Positions 11,183 to 19,684 of a DNA stretch of 64,000 nt are shown here, piece by piece. The stretch spans positions 1-64,000 of the forward strand of contig NZ_JAVALS010000007.1 of assembly GCF_030731045.1 (NCBI RefSeq), given 5' to 3'. A program made the translations under genes and the position numbers. Origin of the DNA: Arthrobacter horti (GTDB lineage: Bacteria > Actinomycetota > Actinomycetes > Actinomycetales > Micrococcaceae). Under the pieces are notes generated by a model. That model worked only from the letters and a program-made list of their open reading frames with translations, had not been told where the DNA came from and did not search any database. The first letter of the stretch is position 1. Each line of letters starts with the position of its first letter.

Positions 11183-12244
11183 GTGAGCGAAGATTTCACC
11201 GCACCGGCTCCTCTTCTTGACGGGTTCTCCCAGGATGCGTCCTCCAGTGCGCGGCCTCCCCGCAGGAGGCGCCGCTGGGGCTGGGTCCTGGCGGGAATCC
11301 TGGTCCTGGTCCTGGCGGTCGCCGGAGGTCTGACCCTGCTGCCCTCCAGGTCCGGACCGGCGCCCGCGCGACTCGTGGCCATGGCGGAGATTCCCGGCTA
11401 CCAGGCGGCGGTCAACGCGACCGGCGCGGCCCTGGAGCGGCAGCGGGCGGAGCTGAAGTCCGGCCGGCTGTTCCAGTTCGTGCCCGCGACCCGGACCGGC
11501 CAGGATTACATCCAGGAGTTCCTCGCCGACCTCCAGACCCTCCAAGCGTCAGGCACGGTGCTGGCCGGCAGTCTGGACCAGGACCAGGCGGTCCTCCGCC
11601 GGCGGCTGACCGCCTATACGGCTTCCGTGCAGGATCTGGAGAAGAAGTTCCGGGAGCTCGCCCCTCTCGGCCTCCAGGGCCGGGCGAAGGACTCCGTGAG
11701 CGGACGGACCATCACCTTCACCGGGAAGTCGTCCCCGAAGGGTGAGGTCACCCGCTTGGAGGCCCTCTCCCGCGGCTACGCCGCGGAACCGGACGCTGCA
11801 GGGTCCTACATCCCGTCCGCCACCGCGCTGGCCGGCACGTTCGGCCTGTCCGTCGACTGGGACATCGCCAAGCTGTCCGCCGCGTGCCCGTCGTCGAACG
11901 CCCCGGACCAGGACCTGGTGGCCGCCTTCTGCTCCGCGACGCCACGGGTCATCTACGCGAACAGGAACACATCCGCCGCCGACTACGTGTTCAACTCCCC
12001 CGTCATCGTGAGCGCCATGAAACACGAGCTCTCCCATTACCTCATCACCCTGCGCTGCGGGACACCGGACCCACGACTGGCCGGCACGCGGTTCGAAGCC
12101 GTGACGAACTCCTACGCCGTCATCTTCCTGGGCGCCGGATTCGATGATCTGCAGCCGCGTTCGGACGTCCCGCACCAGGAGTACGCGATGACCGCGGACA
12201 CGGACGCGATCGCCCGGAAGATCCACGCCGGTTCCTGCTCCTGA
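11183..12244 (+). CDS. Membrane-anchored putative zinc metallopeptidase (HELSH motif)
   Basis: A 353-residue protein with a short Arg-rich cytoplasmic N-terminus (RRRRR, 27-31), one membrane segment (about 34-52) and a long outside domain. Residues 281-285 read HELSH, a HExxH zinc motif, with a possible third ligand E305 twenty residues on, in RFEAVTNSYAVIFLGA. Residues 76-160 are predicted helical, perhaps coiled coil. Several Cys residues (235, 250, 292, 352) could form disulphides outside the cell. The GTG start is 6 nt after murQ, so it is probably part of the same operon, which hints at a wall-related role. I do not recognise a named family; the peptidase call rests on the motif. Confidence 0.7.
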   Translation: MSEDFTAPAPLLDGFSQDASSSARPPRRRRRWGWVLAGILVLVLAVAGGLTLLPSRSGPAPARLVAMAEIPGYQAAVNATGAALERQRAELKSGRLFQFVPATRTGQDYIQEFLADLQTLQASGTVLAGSLDQDQAVLRRRLTAYTASVQDLEKKFRELAPLGLQGRAKDSVSGRTITFTGKSSPKGEVTRLEALSRGYAAEPDAAGSYIPSATALAGTFGLSVDWDIAKLSAACPSSNAPDQDLVAAFCSATPRVIYANRNTSAADYVFNSPVIVSAMKHELSHYLITLRCGTPDPRLAGTRFEAVTNSYAVIFLGAGFDDLQPRSDVPHQEYAMTADTDAIARKIHAGSCS

Positions 12245-12250
12245 CGGACG

Positions 12251-14854
12251 TCAGTCCTTGCGCCCCAGCATGCGGGCCAGGGCCACCGTCTCCCTCGTGG
12301 AGACGTCCGGCAGGTACGCCCGGGCCAGGGAGACGCCGATCCCCGGCAGGGACAGGGCGTCCGGGTAGGCCATGTACAGGGTCACGTACTCGGGATGGAA
12401 CTTCGCCTTGAACCGGAACAGCGAGCTGAAACCATAGGCCGGTTCCAGCGTCCGGGACAGCCAGCCGAGGAAGGCGTCGACGCCGGCGCCCGCCGGCTCG
12501 GCCTCCTCCCCCGGAGCGAGCGGCTTGGTGGCCAGAGGCGCACCGGACAGGCTCATGTACCGGAAACCCTGCTCCTGCATGTACAGAGCCGAGGATGCGA
12601 TGAGGAACTCCATGACGCCGTTGGAGGACTCCGGCGAACGGCGCATGAAGTCAAGCGTCCAGCCCACCGTCTCCCCGGCGTCCTGAATGGGCATCCAGGA
12701 GGTCACCGCCTCGATCCGGCCGTCCGCATCCAGGGCCAGCATGAGGCGGACGTCCGGGTCCTTGAGCTCGTCCACCCCACCCAAGGTGAAGCCCATCTCC
12801 GGCAGCCTGTTCTCCGCCATCCAGGCTTCGGAGATCGCTACGATCTCCGTGGTGGCGGCGAAGGACAGCTCGGCCCACGAGGTCCACACCGTGGTCCGGC
12901 CTTCACGCACCGCCTTGTTCAAGGAGGTCCGGATGCTCTGCCAGTGCTTGCCCTTCAGGGAGAAGTCCGGCGTGTGGACCACGGTCTCCTCGCCCACGGA
13001 CATGGTCCGCCAACCCAGGCCCTCGAAGACCTCCACATAGTCCGGGTGGAAGGAATAGAACGCCGGAGTCCAGTTGTGCTCGTCGCAGAACTCCAGGAAC
13101 TGATGCACCGTCTCCCGTGCCTCGCCCGGTGCACAGACCGGATCCCCGAGCACGATCGCCGTGTCGCTGACCACGCGGTAGGCCAGCGCGGCGTCGCCAT
13201 CCCGGCGCAACCAGGGCGTGTTGCCCTCCCAGGTGGTCATGTGCCCGAGCGACCCCCCGCCGAAGCGGTGCAGCAGCTCACGTGAGCGCTCGACGTCGTG
13301 CGCCTCATCCAGGCGCGGTGACCGTGTCAGCAGCCACACCATGGTGCCCAGCGTCACGGCCCAGAACACCGGGCCGGACCATTGGTAGGCCCAGCTGACC
13401 GGCGAGTGCCGGGGAAGGACCACATGGGTGGGACCCACCACGAAATGGGGCGGCAGGAAGCGGCGGGGCGTGTCTAGCAGAAGCCGGCCTGGGTTCGTCA
13501 GCGGAAGGATCGATCTCATGTCCGCCATGGCCGTGATCAGATACACGGCGGAGGTGACCACGAACGCGATGACGACGATCAGCCAGAACCGCCGGATCGC
13601 ACTCTTCGGGGCGCGGATGCCGAAGTGCCTGCGGGTGATGAACAGCATGACGAGCGAGGCCAGTGGCACCAGGGCCGCGGTGACCACCCACACGATGAGT
13701 TCGGTGCCGCTGAACGGCCGGTGGAGGTGGGTGCCGGCATCGGAGATGGCCCGGACCACGCCGAAGGAGCTCGGAGCGAACAGCAGGATTGCGGCGTTGA
13801 CCGAGACGGCCAGCCACCAGCCGAACCGCCGGCCGCGGTAGAGGCCCCAGGCCGCGACGATCACGAGCACCAGCGGCAGGAACGCCATGACCACCATGCC
13901 GGGTCCCTGGGATCCGATCCGGGCCAGCTGGCGTACGCACTGGTGGGTGAGCGGCACCTCGCCCTGGCAGGCGGCCAGGATCGTGGACGGGTCCACGGGA
14001 TCGTTCAGGAAGAGATAGGAGCCGAAGGCGAACGGGGTGAGGTCGGTGCTGCCCAGGAAGGCCACCAGGGGGCCCAGCCCGGTGACCAGCACGACGGCGG
14101 CCACCAGGGTCCGGGTCTCACGGTGGGAGCTGCGGGGCACATGGAGGGGGTGGCTGTGCCGCGCGGCGATCAGCAGGCCGAGCGGCAGGCCCACCAGCAC
14201 GGCCGTCAGGCGGTAGAGGTCCTCCGGATCCCCCGAGTACAGGAAGAAGATGAGCACGTAGGTGAAGAGGATGACCCGGATGCGGCGCCGCCACAGCAGG
14301 CCCATGGCGGCCGTCGCCGTCGAGAGGGCTCCCATGAGGCCCGTCATCGGGTCCACCGTGAGCGCCATCGACGTGCCGGTGGACCACCACTCCCAGGTGA
14401 GGGTGCCCACCCATTGCAGCAGCACGCCGAGGACTCCGCCCAGGATGCCCGTGACCAGGAACGCCAGCATGGCCTTCCCTGTGCCGAGCGTCCTTTCGGC
14501 CAGGCCCAGCAGGAGGATGGCGCCGCCGACGGCCACCACGGTGGAGAGTGGGTCCTGCGGCAGGAACAGTGCGGTCAGGGGGGTCCACCACCGCCCGGAC
14601 AGGAAGGTGCTGTCCACACCCAGGCCCCACTGGCCGGTGATCGCGCGGCTGTCCTGGCCGAGAAGGCTTCCGGCGAACACGGATGCGGTGACGATCACCG
14701 CGGCCATCAGGAAGGAGAAGGGGATCGTCCGGAAGTAGCTCTGGATCCATTCCCAGGTGTTGCGGGGCCGGACCGGGACAGGGGAATGCGACGGGAGCCC
14801 GTTCACGGGGCCACCGGAGGCGGGAGGCACCGGAGCGTGCACCTCGTCAGGCAC
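12251..14854 (-). CDS. MprF-type phosphatidylglycerol aminoacyltransferase (DUF2156) with rhomboid-like N-terminus
   Basis: An 867-residue membrane protein. The C-terminal part (about 520-830) is a DUF2156/LPG-synthase domain: PAFYSFHPDYVEVFEGLGW, LKGKHWQSIRTSLNKAVREG and KAKFHPEYVTLYMAYP are typical. Members move an amino acid from aminoacyl-tRNA to phosphatidylglycerol or a related lipid, lowering surface charge. Residues about 40-240 resemble a rhomboid bundle (GRWWTPLTALFLPQDPLSTVVAVGGAIL, GLAERTLG) but lack the usual GxSG serine and the HxxxN site. More membrane helices follow between 245 and 510. GTG start with AAGGAGGGACGCCC upstream. It begins 54 nt after the esterase gene ends, on the same strand, and ends 6 nt from the convergent metallopeptidase gene. 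Confidence 0.87.
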   Translation of the reverse strand: MPDEVHAPVPPASGGPVNGLPSHSPVPVRPRNTWEWIQSYFRTIPFSFLMAAVIVTASVFAGSLLGQDSRAITGQWGLGVDSTFLSGRWWTPLTALFLPQDPLSTVVAVGGAILLLGLAERTLGTGKAMLAFLVTGILGGVLGVLLQWVGTLTWEWWSTGTSMALTVDPMTGLMGALSTATAAMGLLWRRRIRVILFTYVLIFFLYSGDPEDLYRLTAVLVGLPLGLLIAARHSHPLHVPRSSHRETRTLVAAVVLVTGLGPLVAFLGSTDLTPFAFGSYLFLNDPVDPSTILAACQGEVPLTHQCVRQLARIGSQGPGMVVMAFLPLVLVIVAAWGLYRGRRFGWWLAVSVNAAILLFAPSSFGVVRAISDAGTHLHRPFSGTELIVWVVTAALVPLASLVMLFITRRHFGIRAPKSAIRRFWLIVVIAFVVTSAVYLITAMADMRSILPLTNPGRLLLDTPRRFLPPHFVVGPTHVVLPRHSPVSWAYQWSGPVFWAVTLGTMVWLLTRSPRLDEAHDVERSRELLHRFGGGSLGHMTTWEGNTPWLRRDGDAALAYRVVSDTAIVLGDPVCAPGEARETVHQFLEFCDEHNWTPAFYSFHPDYVEVFEGLGWRTMSVGEETVVHTPDFSLKGKHWQSIRTSLNKAVREGRTTVWTSWAELSFAATTEIVAISEAWMAENRLPEMGFTLGGVDELKDPDVRLMLALDADGRIEAVTSWMPIQDAGETVGWTLDFMRRSPESSNGVMEFLIASSALYMQEQGFRYMSLSGAPLATKPLAPGEEAEPAGAGVDAFLGWLSRTLEPAYGFSSLFRFKAKFHPEYVTLYMAYPDALSLPGIGVSLARAYLPDVSTRETVALARMLGRKD

Positions 14855-14908
14855 GGGCGTCCCTCCTTGTTCGTCTCATGTGATCCACCTTGTCCATTCA
14901 AACCACCG

Positions 14909-16219
14909 TCAGGCGGGAGGCGCCAGGCCCCAGTATGGGAACAATACGGTGAACGCCTCCTGGATGCCTCCACCATATGCGGGGCCCACATGGCCCGCGC
15001 CCGGCACCGGCAGGAAGTAGGTCTTCATGCCCACCTGACGCGCCGTCGCCGCGGATTCCTTGGCAGCGGCCGTGTACTTCGGGTCCTTGGTGCCGGCGGT
15101 GTACACGGCGATCATGTCCGCGTACTTGCCGTGCTTGCGCATGATGTTGCGGGGCATGACCGCGTTGTAGGCGGCCTGATTGCCCTTGAAGAACTGGGCC
15201 AGGACCTGCGCCGGCTTCTCCGAGCCCTGGAACTCCTCCCCGGACACCGAGATGAAACTCCCGAAATCCTGGGGGTATTTGGACGCGAAGTAGCTCGCAC
15301 AGACACCACCGTTGGAGTACCCCAGGAACGACCAGTGCTTGCGGTCCTGCAGGATGGGCAGGCTCGCGCGGGCCCAGGGCAGCACATCCTTCATCACGTA
15401 GGTCTCAACGTTGCCCAGCGGCCCGTCCAGGCACAGCGGGTCGTGGGACGGGTCGCCCAGCTGATCGACCACCAGGATCACTGGTGCCAGGCCGTGATTC
15501 TTCTTCGCCATGGCATCCGCCACGTCGCCGACGCCGATGGGGCTGGGGAATCCGGGCTGGCCCATCATGAGCAGCACGAACGGCAGCAGCGGAGGGTTCT
15601 TCACGCGGGCGGCCGGGGGCAGGTAGAGGCCCGCCCAGCGTGCGTTGAACCCGGAATGGGTCGCGGGGATCGGGGCGGGGGTGCGGCCGCGGAGGCCCAC
15701 ATCGGGCATCCCGTCCGGTGCCTGCCAGCTCTTGTAAAGCGGTTCGTCCGCGTCGAGAGCCCGCCAGGTCCCCTTCGAGGGAACCCTGACGGTGGAGGCG
15801 GTGTTGATGTCCAGGAGGGCGCCGATGGTGGGGTTCAGGCCGTAGGCGGCGTTGATCTGGAACGTGGCCGTGGCGAGGAAGACGATGACCGAGAGTGCCG
15901 ACAAGACGGTGCGCCACCAGCGGCCGCCCCGGAGGTTGACCACCGCGAGGGCGATCCCGGCGACCGCGGCCGGCGCCCAGAACCAGTCCTCGAAGAGCAG
16001 AGGCTCGCCGAAGGTGTTGTCCACGTCCTGGATGTACCAGCACACGGCCAGGCCCACCAGGGTGCCCACCACCAGGGAACCGAGGGCCACCAGGAACCAG
16101 CGCCCACGGCGCCGCTTCAGGAAGAGGTAGACCACCAGGAGCGCGCTGAGGATCGTCCACGCGAGGAGAAACCGTGGACCCGTGATCGCAATGTCAAGAA
16201 TCGGTTTCCAGGAATCCAT
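14909..16219 (-). CDS. Membrane-bound alpha/beta-hydrolase (esterase family)
   Basis: A 436-residue protein with four N-terminal membrane segments (about 12-35, 41-62, 80-97, 104-124) and a C-terminal esterase domain placed outside or at the membrane. The nucleophile elbow is GYSNGG (Ser302); D379 in AGTKDPKY and H410 in PGAGHVG are good candidates for the rest of the triad. A good ribosome-binding site (GAGGAGCGGGG) precedes the ATG. It is the upstream gene of an operon with the MprF-type gene. Hydrolases that remove amino acids from aminoacyl-phosphatidylglycerol are known beside mprF in other bacteria (for example PA0919 of Pseudomonas aeruginosa), so a counter-acting lipid hydrolase is a fair inference. 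Confidence 0.8.
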   Translation of the reverse strand: MDSWKPILDIAITGPRFLLAWTILSALLVVYLFLKRRRGRWFLVALGSLVVGTLVGLAVCWYIQDVDNTFGEPLLFEDWFWAPAAVAGIALAVVNLRGGRWWRTVLSALSVIVFLATATFQINAAYGLNPTIGALLDINTASTVRVPSKGTWRALDADEPLYKSWQAPDGMPDVGLRGRTPAPIPATHSGFNARWAGLYLPPAARVKNPPLLPFVLLMMGQPGFPSPIGVGDVADAMAKKNHGLAPVILVVDQLGDPSHDPLCLDGPLGNVETYVMKDVLPWARASLPILQDRKHWSFLGYSNGGVCASYFASKYPQDFGSFISVSGEEFQGSEKPAQVLAQFFKGNQAAYNAVMPRNIMRKHGKYADMIAVYTAGTKDPKYTAAAKESAATARQVGMKTYFLPVPGAGHVGPAYGGGIQEAFTVLFPYWGLAPPA

Positions 16220-16306
16220 CCCCGCTCCTCATGTCTGGTGTCGACGCTCCATCAGATGTGGCGCACCGAGACCGTACCGGACATCTCCTTGCGGGGGTGC
16301 GCTTCT

Positions 16307-16879
16307 TTATAGCAACCGATTCTGGGCGATGTCTGACAGTGTGCTGACAAGGAGTCGACGTTCCACCTGCTTGATCCGCTCGTGGAGGGAGTCCTCGTCC
16401 TCGCCTTCCTGGATGGCCACCGCCTCCTGCGCGATGATGGGTCCGGTATCCACTCCGGCGTCGGCCCAGTGCACGGTGCATCCCGTGACCTTCACGCCGT
16501 AAGCCAGGGCATCCCTGACCCCGTGGGCGCCCGGGAAGGCGGGCAGCAGCGCCGGGTGGGTGTTGAGATAGCGCCCGCCGAAAGCATCGATGAACGCCGC
16601 GGAGACGATCCGCATGAAGCCGGAGGACACGACGACGTCGGGGGCGTAGGACGCGGTGACACGGGTCAGTTCGGCGTCCCAGGCCGCCCGCTCGGCGTAG
16701 TCGCCGAACTCGACGGTGAAGGTGTCGATCCCGGCCGCCCGGGCCCGGACCAGACCGTAGGCGTCGGCACGGTCCGCGCCCACGGCGGCGATCTCCACCC
16801 CCAGTTCGCCACCGGCCACGGCATCGATGACTGCTTGGAGATTCGATCCGCTTCCGGACACCAGGACCACAATTCGCAT
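16307..16879 (-). CDS. purN: Phosphoribosylglycinamide formyltransferase
   Basis: Formylates GAR with 10-formyl-THF, the third step of purine synthesis. The 190-residue protein is full length: MRIVVLVSGSGSNLQAVIDA at the N-terminus, SSGFMRIVS, the catalytic NTHPALLPAFPG-AHG segment and HWADAGVDTGPIIAQ. It lies downstream of the perM homologue and is collinear with purH, which now sits about 12 kb further along the minus strand. Both formyltransferases draw on the same folate pool as PurU elsewhere in the window. Confidence 0.96.
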   Translation of the reverse strand: MRIVVLVSGSGSNLQAVIDAVAGGELGVEIAAVGADRADAYGLVRARAAGIDTFTVEFGDYAERAAWDAELTRVTASYAPDVVVSSGFMRIVSAAFIDAFGGRYLNTHPALLPAFPGAHGVRDALAYGVKVTGCTVHWADAGVDTGPIIAQEAVAIQEGEDEDSLHERIKQVERRLLVSTLSDIAQNRLL

Positions 16880-16959
16880 GGTCCAAGACTATCGAGTGCG
16901 GATTCCCGCCCGGAACTTGGCAGCTTCAGAGCGCCGAGAAGACGCCCCCGGCCCTGGCC

Positions 16960-18306
16960 TCAGTCCGCCGACTTGCTGGCGGAGAAGGAGGACCGTGTGG
17001 CGCCGGCCGGCTCCGGCAGTTCACTCAGCTGACGGCGCTCCAGCCACGGGGCGGAGGCGTGGCCGAGCACGGTCCCTGCGGCGAGTTCCACGGCCACGAA
17101 GACGCCCAGCCGGAGCGGGTCCGGACCGATGTCACTGAGCCGGCCCAGCCCGAGCGAGCCACGGCTCACCCAGGCCAGCAGCAGGGCGAACACGCCGCCC
17201 ACCGCTCCGATGGCGGCGGCCAGCACCACGGTGGACACCGTGGCCGTGAACCACCGTGTCCGGATCCGGATGGAGAGCCATTCATCGAAGTGATTCTCGC
17301 CTTCTCGCAGGAACCACCACCCCGCCAGGACGCCACCGATCACCGGTACCAGGACGCCCACGGGCCCGAACATCGCAGGCCCGGCCGGAACGGCGGCCAG
17401 CACCGGAATGGCCGGGACGGGGCCGACCGCGGTCCCGAAGGCCCCTGCCGCGGACCCGGTGCCCAGACTGAATCCGGCCCCGCTCAGCCAGGAGAGCGTG
17501 TACACCACCAGGTGCGGGAGATAGCCGGCCTGGGCCAGGGTGAGGACCGCGGCGCCGGAGACGTCAGCGCCCAGTCCCTGGTAGACGCTGACGATTCCGG
17601 CCCAATGGACCGCCAGCGAGACCACCAGGAGCAGCGCGGACAGCGACAGTGCCGCCATGATCGCGAGGAACGCCGCACGGACCACGGTCCACATATACGA
17701 GCCCGCCCAGCGGGAATGCTGGCTGGTGCGGGAGATCCAGTCCACCGCTTCGACGCCGATCAGCCGGCTCCAGGAGCGGGACTCGCGCCGCGCACCGCAG
17801 GTCAGCCCCGCCAGGACCGGCACCAGAGGCAGCAGGGCGGCGGTCACGAGATTGATCTTCACGTCCTCCGTGCCGCACACGAACGCCGTCGCGAAGCCGA
17901 ATCCTCCATAGATGAGGAGCGCGCCGAGCGCGGCCTGCCAGAGCTGGTCGCTGTAGGACGCGCGGGCCAGCCGCTTCCCTGCCCGCCACGAGAGCAGGAA
18001 CGGGATGAGCGCGAGTCCCCACGGAAGCAGCGTCAGCGGGCCTCCGAGGTCCTGGGCGCTGGAGGAACCGGAATACAGGTGGACCGTGAGCGGCACCCCG
18101 TGGATCAGGAGCCAGGCCTGACCGGCCAGGCGGGCCATGAAATCCGCACCCGTGGAACCCAGTCCGCCGGACGCCCAGACCCACACGGTGAACAGCAGCA
18201 CCAGCAGCGCCGACAGGATGGCCGACTGCGCGGATTCCAGGGCTCCCTGAAGCCACAGGGGCATGGGAAGGCCTCGGTTGCCGCTCTGGTCTGCACGCAG
18301 TTTCAT
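16960..18306 (-). CDS. PerM/DUF6350 family membrane protein
   Basis: A 448-residue integral membrane protein with many hydrophobic segments (for example SAILSALLVLLFTVWVWA, ALLIYGGFGFATAFVCG, SLSALLLVVSLAVHW) and a charged C-terminus. Its place immediately upstream of purN matches Rv0955 (PerM, DUF6350), a protein linked to cell division and persistence in M. tuberculosis. The ATG at 18306 is preferred (MKLRADQSGNRG); the frame stays open 300 nt further, into the divergent glycosyltransferase gene, but that part has no membrane character. The function in this organism is inferred from family and context only. Confidence 0.85.
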   Translation of the reverse strand: MKLRADQSGNRGLPMPLWLQGALESAQSAILSALLVLLFTVWVWASGGLGSTGADFMARLAGQAWLLIHGVPLTVHLYSGSSSAQDLGGPLTLLPWGLALIPFLLSWRAGKRLARASYSDQLWQAALGALLIYGGFGFATAFVCGTEDVKINLVTAALLPLVPVLAGLTCGARRESRSWSRLIGVEAVDWISRTSQHSRWAGSYMWTVVRAAFLAIMAALSLSALLLVVSLAVHWAGIVSVYQGLGADVSGAAVLTLAQAGYLPHLVVYTLSWLSGAGFSLGTGSAAGAFGTAVGPVPAIPVLAAVPAGPAMFGPVGVLVPVIGGVLAGWWFLREGENHFDEWLSIRIRTRWFTATVSTVVLAAAIGAVGGVFALLLAWVSRGSLGLGRLSDIGPDPLRLGVFVAVELAAGTVLGHASAPWLERRQLSELPEPAGATRSSFSASKSAD

Positions 18307-18442
18307 CCCTTCCATCCTGCCACGCGGGCGGGCCGGGAACGGCCAGGAGCCGCGGGCGGCACGCCTGGCCGTTAACCCAAGCTTTCCTTCCAGGACAGCT
18401 CGGGGATGCGAGCCCGTCAGGCTCGGCCCGCACCGTTGAAGG

Positions 18443-19684
18443 GTGAGGATCGCAATCGTGGCAGAGTCCTTCCTGCCCCTGATGAACGGTGTGACGCACT
18501 CGATTCTGAGGGTTCTGGACCATCTCCAGGAGCGCGGCGACGAGGTCCTGGTGATCGCGCCGTCTCCCGGGCCGGGCAGCGCCCCGGTGAGCGTGGCCGG
18601 TGCCACCGTGCGGCATCTGCCGGCGGTCCCGCTGGCCGGCTATACGAACGTCCGGGTGGCCCTGGGAGGTGTGAGCCGGGTCAAGCGCATCCTTGCCGGC
18701 TTCGCACCCGACGTCGTGCACCTGGCCTCTCCGTTCATCCTGGGCTGGAGGGCCGTCCAGGCAGCCCATGAGCTGGGGATCCCCACCGTGGCGGTCTACC
18801 AGACCGAGGTGCCCGGGTATGCCGCCCGCTATGGCGTCCCGTATCTGGAGAACTGGGCCTGGCAGCGAGTGGAGAACATCCATCTGCTCGCGGACCGCAC
18901 CCTGGCCCCGTCCCGCTTCGCCCGCGATCAGCTGCAGGGACGCGGCATCCCCCGGGTCCACATGTGGAGGCGAGGGGTGGACACCTCACGGTTCCATCCG
19001 TCCAAGCGCGACGACGCGTGGCGGAGTGCCGTCGCCCCGCACGGCGAGCGGCTGATCGGCTATGTGGGCCGGCTGGCGGTGGAGAAGCAGGTGGAGGATC
19101 TGCGCGCGCTGGCCGGGATCCCCGGCGCCCGCCTGGTGGTGGTGGGTGAAGGCCCCCAGCGGGAGAGCCTTCAGAGACTCCTTCCGGACGCCGTCTTCAC
19201 AGGCTTCCTGGGCGGCGAGGACCTGGCCCGCACCGTCGCGTCCTTCGACCTGTTCGTCCATCCGGGCGAATTCGAAACGTTCTGCCAGACCATCCAGGAG
19301 GCCATGGCATCCGGAGTGCCGGTGGTGGCCACGGGCCGAGGGGGTCCTCTGGACCTGGTGGACAACTCGCGCACCGGCTGGCTGTACCCGCCGGGCGATC
19401 TGGAGCGGTTCCGCCGGCATGCGGAGGACTTGATCGGCGACGAGGTGAAGCGCCGGGCATTCGCCGATGCGGCCCTCGAGAGCGTCCAGGGGCGCACCTG
19501 GCAGGCGATCGGCCACGAACTCGTGGAGCACTACCGGCAGGTCATGAGCGCCGGGCCCCGGGCCCACGGAGCCACCGTGACCGCTTCGCTCCCCCGCCGG
19601 CGGGTGTTCCAGCCGGCTCTCCGGCCGGTGGGCGTCCGCTTCCGGTCCTCCTTCAACACTCGACGAAACGGAGCAGCATCATGA
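18443..19684 (+). CDS. GT4 glycosyltransferase, MgtA-like mannosyltransferase
   Basis: A retaining GT-B glycosyltransferase of 413 residues. N-terminal pattern MRIAIVAESFLPLMNGVTHSILRVLDHL and the nucleotide-sugar loop HPGEFETFCQTIQEAMASGVPVVA (E-x7-E type) mark family GT4 and resemble actinobacterial PimB/MgtA enzymes. MgtA of Corynebacterium mannosylates glucuronosyl-diacylglycerol. The gene overlaps ugd by 4 nt (ATGA), and Ugd makes UDP-glucuronate, the donor for the acceptor lipid, which strengthens that reading. Start GTG at 18443. The acceptor is not proved; a phosphatidylinositol mannosyltransferase is the alternative. Confidence 0.88.
   Translation: MRIAIVAESFLPLMNGVTHSILRVLDHLQERGDEVLVIAPSPGPGSAPVSVAGATVRHLPAVPLAGYTNVRVALGGVSRVKRILAGFAPDVVHLASPFILGWRAVQAAHELGIPTVAVYQTEVPGYAARYGVPYLENWAWQRVENIHLLADRTLAPSRFARDQLQGRGIPRVHMWRRGVDTSRFHPSKRDDAWRSAVAPHGERLIGYVGRLAVEKQVEDLRALAGIPGARLVVVGEGPQRESLQRLLPDAVFTGFLGGEDLARTVASFDLFVHPGEFETFCQTIQEAMASGVPVVATGRGGPLDLVDNSRTGWLYPPGDLERFRRHAEDLIGDEVKRRAFADAALESVQGRTWQAIGHELVEHYRQVMSAGPRAHGATVTASLPRRRVFQPALRPVGVRFRSSFNTRRNGAAS

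Noticed and set aside
13625-16312. 895-codon plus-strand frame opposite the MprF-type and esterase genes
   Set aside because: Antisense to two membrane proteins; low-complexity Gly/His/Arg-rich translation.
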